Shown here piece after piece: positions 1 to 8,517 of a DNA stretch of 64,000 nucleotides (positions are counted from its first letter, which is position 1; every line of letters begins with the position of its first letter). The DNA lies in contig NZ_JARKMY010000006.1 of the NCBI RefSeq assembly GCF_029360725.1, positions 1 to 64,000 of the forward strand, given 5' to 3'. The notes beneath the pieces are model-generated. The model was given only the letters and a program-made list of their open reading frames with translations. It ran no database searches and was not told the origin of the DNA. A program made the position numbers and the translations under genes. The DNA is from Chryseolinea sp. H1M3-3 (GTDB lineage: Bacteria > Bacteroidota > Bacteroidia > Cytophagales > Cyclobacteriaceae).

Positions 1-3000
1 GCTCACTACCGTCCAGGTACCTGTGCCTGTCGTTGCTGTATTGGCTGCAAGGGTAGCTGAAGTCGTACATAAAGTCTGGTCTGTGCCTGCATTGGCTGCT
101 GGGGAGGGAGCAGCATCAAAACGGATGGTTACCTGGTCGGAACTTGAGGCACATACCCCATTGCTGATCGTCCATTGTAATACATAAGTTGTGCCTGATA
201 CACCACTGAAAGTTGTAGCTTCATCGGTGGCATCTAAAAAGCTTCCTCCTGCTCCACTCACAATCGTCCACAACCCTGTGCCTATTACTGGAACATTACC
301 TGCTAATGTCGTTGAAGTGCTGCATAACGTCTGGTCTGCTCCTGCTGTAGCTATTGTGGGTGATTGATCAAATTGTATCTGCACAATATCGCTGCTCGGT
401 ACACATACACCACTACTGATCGTCCATTGTAAATCATAAGTCGTTCCTGCTACACCATTAAATACCGTCGTCGGATTGTTTGCATTCACAAAGCTTCCGC
501 CTGCACCACTCACTACCGTCCAGGTACCTGTGCCTGTTGTTGCTGTATTGGCGGCAAGGGTTGCTGACGTTGTACATAAAGTCTGGTCTGCACCTGCATT
601 GGCTGCTGGGGAGGGAGCAGCATCAAAACGGATGGTTACCTGGTCCGAACTTGAGGCACATACCCCATTACTGATCGTCCATTGTAATACATAAGTTGTT
701 CCTGATACACCGCTGAAAGTTGTGGCCTCATCGGTAGCATCTAAAAAGCTTCCGCCTGCACCACTCACAATCGTCCACAACCCTGTGCCTATCACCGGAA
801 CATTACCTGCTAATGTCGTTGAAGTGCTGCATAACGTCTGGTCTGCTCCTGCTGTAGCTATTGTTGGTAATTGATCAAATTGTATCTGTACAATATCACT
901 GCTCGGTGCACATACACCACTACTGATCGTCCATTGTAAATCATAAGTGGTACCCGCTATTCCATTGAATACCGTCGTCGGACTGTTTGCATTCACAAAG
1001 CTTCCGCCTGCACCGCTCACTACCGTCCAGGTGCCTGTACCTGTCGTCGCTGTATTGGCTGCAAGGGTGGCTGACGTGGTACATAAAGTCTGGTCTGTAC
1101 CTGCATTGGCTGCTGGGGAGGGAGCAGCATCAAAACGGATGGTTACCTGGTCCGAACTTGAGGCACATACCCCATTGCTGATCGTCCATTGTAATACATA
1201 AGTTGTTCCTGATACACCGCTGAAAGTTGTAGCTTCATCGGTAGCATCTAAAAAGCTTCCGCCTGCACCACTCACAATCGTCCACAACCCTGTGCCTATC
1301 ACCGGAACATTACCTGCTAATGTCGTTGAAGTGCTGCATAACGTCTGGTCTGCTCCTGCTGTAGCTATTGTTGGTAATTGATCAAATTGTATCTGTACAA
1401 TATCACTGCTCGGTGCACATACACCATTACTGATCGTCCACTGTAAATCATAAGTCGTTCCTGCTACACCATTGAATACCGTCGTCGGACTGTTTGCATT
1501 CACAAAGCTTCCGCCTGCACCACTCACTACCGTCCAGGTACCTGTGCCTGTCGTCGCTGTATTGGCGGCAAGGGTAGCTGACGTCGTACATAAAGTCTGG
1601 TCTGTGCCTGCATTGGCTGCTGGCGAGGGAGCAGCATCAAAACGGATCGTTACCTGGTCCGAACTTGAGGCACATACCCCATTACTGATCGTCCATTGTA
1701 ATACATACGTTGTTCCTGATACACCACTGAAAGTTGTGGCCTCATCGGTAGCATCTAAAAAGCTTCCGCCTGCACCACTCACAATCGTCCACAACCCTGT
1801 GCCTATTACTGGAACATTACCAGCTAATGTTGTTGAAGTGCTGCATAAGGTCTGGTCTGGGCCTGCGGCAGCGATCGTAGGCGATTGATCAAATTGTATC
1901 TGTACAATATCACTGCTCGGTGCACATACACCACTACTGATCGTCCATTGTAAATCATAAGTCGTTCCTGCTACACCATTAAATACCGTCGTCGGACTGT
2001 TTGCATTCACAAAGCTTCCGCCTGCACCACTCACTACCGTCCAGGTACCTGTGCCTGTCGTCGCTGTATTGGCGGCAAGGATGGCTGAAGTCGTACATAA
2101 AGTCTGGTCTGTACCTGCATTGGCTGCTGGTGAGGGAGCAGCATCAAAACGGATCGTTACCTGGTCCGAACTTGAGGCACATACCCCATTGCTGATCGTC
2201 CATTGTAATACATACGTTGTTCCTGATACACCACTGAAAGTTGTAGCTTCATCGGTAGCATCTAAAAAGCTTCCTCCTGCCCCACTCACAATCGTCCACA
2301 ACCCTGTGCCTATTACTGGAACATTACCAGCTAATGTTGCAGACGTTAAACACAAGGTCTGGTCTGGGCCTGCTGTAGCTACCGTGGGTGATTGATCAAA
2401 TTGTATCTGCACAATATCACTGCTCGGTGCACATACACCACTACTGATCGTCCATTGTAAATCATAAGTCGTTCCTGATACACCATTGAATACCGTCGTC
2501 GGACTGTTTGCATTCACAAAGCTTCCGCCTGCACCACTCACTACCGTCCAGGTACCTGTGCCTGTCGTCGCTGTATTGGCGGCAAGGGTGGCTGACGTCG
2601 TACATAAAGTCTGGTCTGTACCTGCATTGGCTGCTGGCGAGGGAGCAGCATCAAAACGGATGGTTACCTGGTCCGAACTTGAGACACATACCCCATTGCT
2701 GATCGTCCATTGTAATACATAAGTTGTTCCTGATACACCGCTGAAAGTTGTAGCTTCATCGGTAGCATCTAAAAAGCTTCCTCCTGCTCCACTCACAATC
2801 GTCCACAACCCTGTGCCTATTACTGGAACATTACCTGCTAACGTCGTTGAAGTGCTGCATAACGTCTGGTCTGCTCCTGCTGTAGCTATTGTTGGTAATT
2901 GATCAAATTGTATCTGTACAATATCACTGCTCGGTGCACATACACCACTACTGATCGTCCATTGTAAATCATAAGTGGTACCCGCTATTCCATTGAATAC

Positions 3001-4930
3001 CGTCGTCGGACTGTTTGCATTCACAAAGCTTCCGCCTGCACCGCTCACTACCGTCCAGGTACCTGTGCCTATTACTGGAGCATTACCAGCTAGGGTGACT
3101 GAAGTCGTACATAAAGTCTGGTCTGCACCTGCATTGGCTGCTGGCGAGGGAGCAGCATCAAAATGGATCGTTACCTGGTCCAAACTTGAGGCACATACCC
3201 CATTGCTGATCGTCCATTGTAATACATAAGTTGTGCCTGATACGCCGCTGAAAGTTGTAGCCTCATCGGTTGCATCTAAAAAGCTTCCGCCTGCCCCACT
3301 CACAATCGTCCACAACCCTGTGCCTATTACTGGAACATTACCTGCTAATGTCGTTGAAGTGCTGCATAAAGTCTGGTCTGGGCCTGCTGTAGCTATTGTT
3401 GGTGACTGATCAAATTGTATCTGTACAATATCACTGCTCGGTGCACATACACCACTACTGATCGTCCATTGTAAATCATAAGTCGTTCCTGCTACACCAT
3501 TAAATACCGTCGTCGGACTGTTTGCATTCACAAAGCTTCCTCCTGCACCACTCACTACCGTCCAGATGCCTGTGCCTATTACTGGAGCATTACCTGCTAA
3601 TGTTGCAGACGTTAAACACAAGGTCTGGTCTGTGCCTGCATTGGCTGCTGGTGAGGGAGCAGCATCAAAACGGAGGGTTACCTGGTCCGAACTTGAGGCA
3701 CATACCCCATTGCTGATCGTCCATTGTAATACATAAGTTGTGCCTGATACGCCGCTGAAAGTTGTAGCTTCATCGGTAGCATCTAAAAAGCTTCCCCCTG
3801 CCCCACTCACAATCGTCCACAACCCTGTGCCTATCACCGGAACATTACCTGCTAATGTCGTTGAAGTGCTGCATAAAGTCTGGTCTGGGCCTGCTGTAGC
3901 TATTGTTGGTGATTGATCAAATTGTATCTGCACATTATCACTGCTCGGTGCACATACACCACTGCTGATCGTCCATTGTAAATCATAAGTGGTACCTGCT
4001 ACCCCATTGAATACCGTCGTTGGACTGTTTGCATTCACAAAGCTTCCTCCTGCACCACTCACTACCGTCCAGGTACCTGTGCCTGTCGTCGCTGTATTGG
4101 CGGCAAGGGTGGCTGACGTGGTACATAAAGTCTGGTCTGTACCTGCATTGGCTGCTGGTGAGGGAGCAGCATCAAAACGGATGGTTACCTGGTCTGAACT
4201 TGAGGCACATACCCCATTACTGATCGTCCATTGTAATACATAAGTTGTTCCTGATACACCACTGAAAGTTGTAGCTTCATCGGTAGCATCTAAAAAGCTT
4301 CCTCCTGCCCCACTCACAATCGTCCACAACCCTGTGCCTATCACTGGAACATTACCAGCTAAAGTTGCAGACGTTAAACATAACGTCTGGTCGGGGCCTG
4401 CTGTAGCTAATGTGGGTGATTGATCAAATTGTATCTGCACATTATCACTGCTCGGTGCACATACACCACTACTGATCGTCCATTGTAAATCATAAGTGGT
4501 TCCTGCTACCCCATTGAAGACCGTCGTCGGACTGTTTGCATTCACAAAGCTTCCGCCTGCACCACTCACTACCGTCCAGATGCCTGTACCTGTCGTCGCT
4601 GTATTGGCGGCAAGGGTGGCTGAAGTTGTACATAAAGTCTGGTCTGCACCTGCATTGGCTGCTGGTGAGGGGGCAGCATCAAAACGGATGGTTACCTGGT
4701 CCGAACTTGAGGCACATACCCCATTGCTGATCGTCCATTGTAATACATAAGTTGTGCCTGATACACCACTGAAAGTTGTAGCCTCATCGGTAGCATCTAA
4801 AAAGCTTCCTCCCGCTCCACTCACAATCGTCCACAACCCTGCGCCTATTACTGGAACATTACCTGCTAATGTCGTTGAAGTGCTGCATAACGTCTGGTCG
4901 GGGCCTGCTGTAGCTAATGTGGGTGATTGA
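1..4930 (-). repeat. Tandem 507-bp higher-order repeat inside the giant surface gene
   Basis: About 9.7 head-to-tail copies of a 507-bp unit (169 codons). A landmark, the GAGGGAGCAGC segment, recurs near 96, 603, 1110, 1617, 2124, 2631, 3138, 3645, 4152 and 4659. Each unit encodes two related domains. Type A contains LAANTATTGTG and GGSFVNANSP; type B contains LAGNVPVIGTG and GSFLDATDE. Copies differ at scattered positions only. The B unit nearest the start of the gene, about 4770-4930, is the array edge. Confidence 0.93.
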
Positions 4931-6066
4931 TCCACTGTGACAGCGACAACATCTGTTAAATCAACTTCACAAAGTGTGGTTGCATGGCGTGCATATACTT
5001 TTATCGTGACATTAGCCGAAACAGGATCAGAATTAATAATGAGATTTGCGCCGGTACCAAGAAAAAATCCACTTAAAGGAGCATCTGTAGCATTATCTTG
5101 CAACTGATAAAGAACACCAGCTTCAGCAGTATTAATCGTGACAGGAACACTACTGCCCGAACAAACCGCCGGCGTGGCTGGCGATACTGTTAACGCTGCA
5201 GATGGAAGGGCGTTAATCGTTACAGTTTGAATGTCCAAACATGTGGGCACAAAAGAAACGAAATCATTCATTGCGTCCCACTGTGCATCATTGCGAGAAG
5301 CGATTCCATAAAAAGTTGTGATTCCGGAGCCTAGATCGTGACTCTCAATGCCCTGCGTTGCGGTCACTGTATTTGTCGCAAAAAGCGCATCCAACGTATG
5401 TATTTCAATAATATTGGTGGTCTCGTGAAGCTGCGCTTGTGCCGTGATCGTGAAAGCGCCAGCCCGATCTACAGCTATATAATCCACCACAAATTTGCGA
5501 AAAGGTGCGCTACCGGTAATAAAGTAACTTACTGCACCACCGAGGTCCGGGGTTAAATCATCCCAAGCCACAGCAATGATATTATTTGGATTGACCGCAT
5601 CGCCTAATGCCTGATTATCGTCGAGAGACGTTACTGTCGGAGCACCCCCAAGACCTAGTACACCATTACTGCCAATTCGCAGCTGCGTATAATCCGTACC
5701 AAAAAAATTAAATGTAAAACCTATGTTGACGAGTTGTTCAGAATTATCACCTAAAATCACGGAAGTAGGAGCAACCGGAGACTCAGGATTGTAAACTCCA
5801 GTTACCACAGCATAAGAAGTGGGATTGCCATCCGTTGTAACTAATTGATGTGTTCCAACTCCTGCACCAGCAGGATCAAATGTACTTCCTGTTACACCCG
5901 GACCATAATAATTTGTTCCACCGGTTAACGCGAAACTAGGTTCGTTGATGCAATAAGCAGCACCGAGATTGGTAAAATTACACTGAGCGTTTATAGCCGC
6001 ATTGTTGAGTAAAATACCCAGAAAGGATAGCAAAAAAATAAGCCCTGTCTTGTAAAATCTCAACAT
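1..6066 (-). CDS. Giant secreted tandem-repeat surface protein (N-terminal 2022 codons; C-terminus beyond the window)
   Basis: The frame is open from ATG at 6066 to the left edge, so the gene is partial. Residues 1-28 form a signal peptide (basic start, long hydrophobic core, ending INAQ). Residues about 29-300 are a non-repeated head, with a GPGVTGSTFDPAGAG segment of the kind seen in Bacteroidetes adhesins and then a beta-rich stretch (GFTFNFFGTDY, IGSNGVLGLGG). A short Ig-like segment follows. From about residue 380 the rest is a tandem array of Ig/PKD-like domains of about 84-85 residues, each with the core AGxDQTLC...LAxN...GTGxW...LQWTIS.GVC...SSD. The two Cys of each unit may form a disulphide. 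It is probably exported by type IX secretion, but the sorting domain would lie off the window, so that is inference. It lies 80 bp behind the lipoprotein gene and is probably its operon partner. Confidence 0.88.
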   Translation of the reverse strand, partial: MLRFYKTGLIFLLSFLGILLNNAAINAQCNFTNLGAAYCINEPSFALTGGTNYYGPGVTGSTFDPAGAGVGTHQLVTTDGNPTSYAVVTGVYNPESPVAPTSVILGDNSEQLVNIGFTFNFFGTDYTQLRIGSNGVLGLGGAPTVTSLDDNQALGDAVNPNNIIAVAWDDLTPDLGGAVSYFITGSAPFRKFVVDYIAVDRAGAFTITAQAQLHETTNIIEIHTLDALFATNTVTATQGIESHDLGSGITTFYGIASRNDAQWDAMNDFVSFVPTCLDIQTVTINALPSAALTVSPATPAVCSGSSVPVTINTAEAGVLYQLQDNATDAPLSGFFLGTGANLIINSDPVSANVTIKVYARHATTLCEVDLTDVVAVTVDQSPTLATAGPDQTLCSTSTTLAGNVPVIGAGLWTIVSGAGGSFLDATDEATTFSGVSGTTYVLQWTISNGVCASSSDQVTIRFDAAPSPAANAGADQTLCTTSATLAANTATTGTGIWTVVSGAGGSFVNANSPTTVFNGVAGTTYDLQWTISSGVCAPSSDNVQIQFDQSPTLATAGPDQTLCLTSATLAGNVPVIGTGLWTIVSGAGGSFLDATDEATTFSGVSGTTYVLQWTISNGVCASSSDQVTIRFDAAPSPAANAGTDQTLCTTSATLAANTATTGTGTWTVVSGAGGSFVNANSPTTVFNGVAGTTYDLQWTISSGVCAPSSDNVQIQFDQSPTIATAGPDQTLCSTSTTLAGNVPVIGTGLWTIVSGAGGSFLDATDEATTFSGVSGTTYVLQWTISNGVCASSSDQVTLRFDAAPSPAANAGTDQTLCLTSATLAGNAPVIGTGIWTVVSGAGGSFVNANSPTTVFNGVAGTTYDLQWTISSGVCAPSSDIVQIQFDQSPTIATAGPDQTLCSTSTTLAGNVPVIGTGLWTIVSGAGGSFLDATDEATTFSGVSGTTYVLQWTISNGVCASSLDQVTIHFDAAPSPAANAGADQTLCTTSVTLAGNAPVIGTGTWTVVSGAGGSFVNANSPTTVFNGIAGTTYDLQWTISSGVCAPSSDIVQIQFDQLPTIATAGADQTLCSTSTTLAGNVPVIGTGLWTIVSGAGGSFLDATDEATTFSGVSGTTYVLQWTISNGVCVSSSDQVTIRFDAAPSPAANAGTDQTLCTTSATLAANTATTGTGTWTVVSGAGGSFVNANSPTTVFNGVSGTTYDLQWTISSGVCAPSSDIVQIQFDQSPTVATAGPDQTLCLTSATLAGNVPVIGTGLWTIVSGAGGSFLDATDEATTFSGVSGTTYVLQWTISNGVCASSSDQVTIRFDAAPSPAANAGTDQTLCTTSAILAANTATTGTGTWTVVSGAGGSFVNANSPTTVFNGVAGTTYDLQWTISSGVCAPSSDIVQIQFDQSPTIAAAGPDQTLCSTSTTLAGNVPVIGTGLWTIVSGAGGSFLDATDEATTFSGVSGTTYVLQWTISNGVCASSSDQVTIRFDAAPSPAANAGTDQTLCTTSATLAANTATTGTGTWTVVSGAGGSFVNANSPTTVFNGVAGTTYDLQWTISNGVCAPSSDIVQIQFDQLPTIATAGADQTLCSTSTTLAGNVPVIGTGLWTIVSGAGGSFLDATDEATTFSGVSGTTYVLQWTISNGVCASSSDQVTIRFDAAPSPAANAGTDQTLCTTSATLAANTATTGTGTWTVVSGAGGSFVNANSPTTVFNGIAGTTYDLQWTISSGVCAPSSDIVQIQFDQLPTIATAGADQTLCSTSTTLAGNVPVIGTGLWTIVSGAGGSFLDATDEATTFSGVSGTTYVLQWTISNGVCASSSDQVTIRFDAAPSPAANAGADQTLCTTSATLAANTATTGTGTWTVVSGAGGSFVNANNPTTVFNGVAGTTYDLQWTISSGVCVPSSDIVQIQFDQSPTIATAGADQTLCSTSTTLAGNVPVIGTGLWTIVSGAGGSFLDATDEATTFSGVSGTTYVLQWTISNGVCASSSDQVTIRFDAAPSPAANAGTDQTLCTTSATLAANTATTGTGTWTVVS

Positions 6067-6146
6067 CCAGAGAAGGGATAATTTGAACGGATAAACTTAA
6101 TTTTTAAAGGCGTAGGAAAGTAGCCGCAAACCGCTTCGGCATTACA

Positions 6147-7394
6147 TCAGTCAGAAAATCGCCCATTCGCATTAGTCATCATGAATGCCATCTTTTTTTG
6201 GGTCTCCAATTGAATGGTTCCCAATAAAGCAATACGCCCATCAGGGAGCGCTTCTACGCCTCCGGCGGTATCATCGCCCTCTAATGACCCAAAACTTGTT
6301 GTCCAGCTAACGGCCCCGTCGCGTTCCACTCGAAGTAAAAAAATATCCTTTTTGTTGTTATCTCTTACCTCATTTGCCACAATGAAATACCCATCTGGTG
6401 ATGCATTTGCCCCTGCAATACCTTCAATTCTTTTACCAAGTGGAATTTTCTGATCAAATGTTCGCGTTGCAACATCGGGGTTCTGAGGTTTGCCGAATCT
6501 GGTCAAATACAAATCACTGGATCCGCTAGACGTCGAGGTTCCAATCATGAGATAGCCATCGCCTAATGTTTGCGGGATTTTTAAAGTGGAAGAAGCTACT
6601 TGCTCCTCGTTAATTTGATTATTAGAAAATTCATGCAACCCGGTTGGTACGCCGTTTATGTTCGAGGCGATTAATTGAAAGCAAAGCTTATAATCGACTG
6701 ACCCTTTCCGTGGCTTGTCCGAATAACCAAAAACCATGTAATAAATAGCATCATTCAGGCTGATTTCAAACGCTTTTGTCCCTGACCCGAGATGCTCACC
6801 ACCGCCTGGCGACAAATCACTGACAAGGTCCAGCGTATTATTGATTTTAAGAAGAAGAATGTCGGCTTGATCCGGGGGCGGTAAGTCCGGATTTCGTTCG
6901 GGATTAGGATCCTTATAACCAGTTATCAAGAAACCGTTGTCCGAAGATTCGCTTACCGCTTTAGCTACCTGATTCTTTGTATTGGTAATAAAAATGCTAT
7001 CAATTAAATTCCCGTCCTGTCCCAAAACATATAAACATGCATTTGTGGTAGCTCTTTCAACATTAGAGAGCACTGCTACTTGACTCCCACCATTTATCAG
7101 TTCAATATCAACAGCGGTTTCATTATCTGTTTTAAATTCACGCTGCCAAAGAACATTCCCCAATGCATCCGTTTTTACAATAAATGGAGACACGGGGTCG
7201 CTTTGCGAATAGGAATTTCCTAATAAAACAAAAGATCCGTCGTTGTTTCTTACAAGATCTACACCTTCTTGTTCACCGTCTTCGCCGTAATACTTAGTGA
7301 AATAGTTTTCGAAGATAGGCTCAACGTTGCTTGCGGTATCGCAAGACAGCATACAAATAATAAAAACGAGCGTGCTAAGACTGATCAGTCGCAT
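6147..7394 (-). CDS. Lipoprotein with predicted beta-propeller-like repeats
   Basis: The protein has 415 residues with a lipoprotein signal peptide; the lipobox is MLSC and the acylated residue is Cys18. The mature part shows repeated short strands of the type DGSFVLLGNS, DNGFLITGYKD, GDGYLMIGTST, DGYFIVANEV and DGRIALLGTI, spaced about 50-60 residues apart, as in delta-60 or PQQ-like propellers. No catalytic motif is visible. The start overlaps the end of the upstream barrel gene by 20 bp and the giant repeat gene follows after 80 bp. I infer a surface or periplasmic accessory of the giant protein; the individual function is unknown. Confidence 0.75.
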   Translation of the reverse strand: MRLISLSTLVFIICMLSCDTASNVEPIFENYFTKYYGEDGEQEGVDLVRNNDGSFVLLGNSYSQSDPVSPFIVKTDALGNVLWQREFKTDNETAVDIELINGGSQVAVLSNVERATTNACLYVLGQDGNLIDSIFITNTKNQVAKAVSESSDNGFLITGYKDPNPERNPDLPPPDQADILLLKINNTLDLVSDLSPGGGEHLGSGTKAFEISLNDAIYYMVFGYSDKPRKGSVDYKLCFQLIASNINGVPTGLHEFSNNQINEEQVASSTLKIPQTLGDGYLMIGTSTSSGSSDLYLTRFGKPQNPDVATRTFDQKIPLGKRIEGIAGANASPDGYFIVANEVRDNNKKDIFLLRVERDGAVSWTTSFGSLEGDDTAGGVEALPDGRIALLGTIQLETQKKMAFMMTNANGRFSD

Positions 7395-8517
7395 TACGTT
7401 GTCTGTTAATGAACCTGAATACTGATTTCGTCCTGGGTTTTTTCAATTTTCTGGGCTTGTAAAACGGGTGAACATATCCTATGGATATTGAAAGATTATC
7501 CAATCTGAAATCATCATCGACATATGGATACGGAAGACCCTCCGCATAATTGTTAAATCGATTTTCAGTATTCGCGATATTTTTGGTACCCAGCGCATAA
7601 CGTAGGTCCACAAAGAAAAAATCAAGCTTGTATTTATATTTAACTCCTCCACCAAAAAGAAATGATCCGTTTAATCTCCGACGATGTGAGTTCAAATTCA
7701 GATTTGGTGTTTCATTGTCTGCTGATGACAATTCTTCTCCAAGCCCGTTAGTGGAACTCATTCGGGAATCACGATTGAAAACGTTTAATATACCTTTATC
7801 TCTTAGCAGGAAATTGAGAGAGTACCCGACATAAGTATATGGTCGAATTTTTCCTTCATCATCGCCATATTTTACAGTTAGAGGCAAGGTTGCCCAAGTC
7901 TGTCTGTCTAAAAACTCAACAATATCTTTGTTGGGTCCAAAAAGATTGTTTGTTATGTGTTGGAACCCGGTAAAGACATAGCTAAAGCCGGCTGAAAAAG
8001 TAACGTTATTATTATAGTTATAATTTAACCCTGCCCCCATTTGCCATCCTAATCGGAGCTTGTATGATTGCTTAGTTTGCGATTCTCCACCGATAGTTAC
8101 ATCGTGAATAACGCGTATAGGGGATGTGTTAGGGCCGAGCATTGCATAGAATTCAAATATCGGTGTGGCGGTGAATTTTTTACTTAAATAAACAAGGTCG
8201 ATAGGGTCACGCTGCGGATCAGTTACATATTCTGGATTAGCGCGCAAAACTTCCAGATAACTATTTTCAGCACCAATAGGATCTTCTAATAGCAAGTAAG
8301 TTTCAGTCAAAAGCAGGTAAGCACGTTGTCGCCATTCATCATTCTGGTTTTTATTAAGGCAATCACTTAACATGGCAGGAATACCATACAAATGTCCAGC
8401 ATTAAATTCGTCGGTGGCCAGCGTAAGGGCTAATTCACATTCGGTCTGTGCCTGGATGTGACTAACCCCAAACAAAAACAACACCATCAATACTGAGCAT
8501 CTTATTTTTTTACACAT
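7375..8517 (-). CDS. Outer-membrane beta-barrel protein with N-terminal helical (TPR-like) domain
   Basis: I place the start at ATG 8517 (MCKKIRCS) and not at the in-frame GTG at 8547. The ATG gives a clean signal peptide ending HIQAQ, and the upstream stop TGA overlaps it as TGATG, which suggests translational coupling. Mature residues about 25-105 are helical and TPR-like (AYLLLTETYLLLEDPIGAEN). The rest alternates polar and aromatic residues as in an outer-membrane barrel (GWQMGAGLNYNYNNNVTFSA, VKYKYKLDFFFVDLRYALG) and ends near SIGYVHPFYKP. It resembles the generic Bacteroidetes outer membrane beta-barrel group. It sits between the membrane NTPase and the lipoprotein. Confidence 0.75.
   Translation of the reverse strand: MCKKIRCSVLMVLFLFGVSHIQAQTECELALTLATDEFNAGHLYGIPAMLSDCLNKNQNDEWRQRAYLLLTETYLLLEDPIGAENSYLEVLRANPEYVTDPQRDPIDLVYLSKKFTATPIFEFYAMLGPNTSPIRVIHDVTIGGESQTKQSYKLRLGWQMGAGLNYNYNNNVTFSAGFSYVFTGFQHITNNLFGPNKDIVEFLDRQTWATLPLTVKYGDDEGKIRPYTYVGYSLNFLLRDKGILNVFNRDSRMSSTNGLGEELSSADNETPNLNLNSHRRRLNGSFLFGGGVKYKYKLDFFFVDLRYALGTKNIANTENRFNNYAEGLPYPYVDDDFRLDNLSISIGYVHPFYKPRKLKKPRTKSVFRFINRQRNATDQS

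Noticed and set aside
476-4750. Many plus-strand frames of 64-84 codons at 507-bp spacing
   Set aside because: They are antisense shadows of the repeated minus-strand gene; they lack starts of their own, and their spacing only mirrors the array.
1-4930. CRISPR-like periodic repeat
   Set aside because: The unit is 507 bp, fully coding on the minus strand, with no unique spacers and no cas genes.
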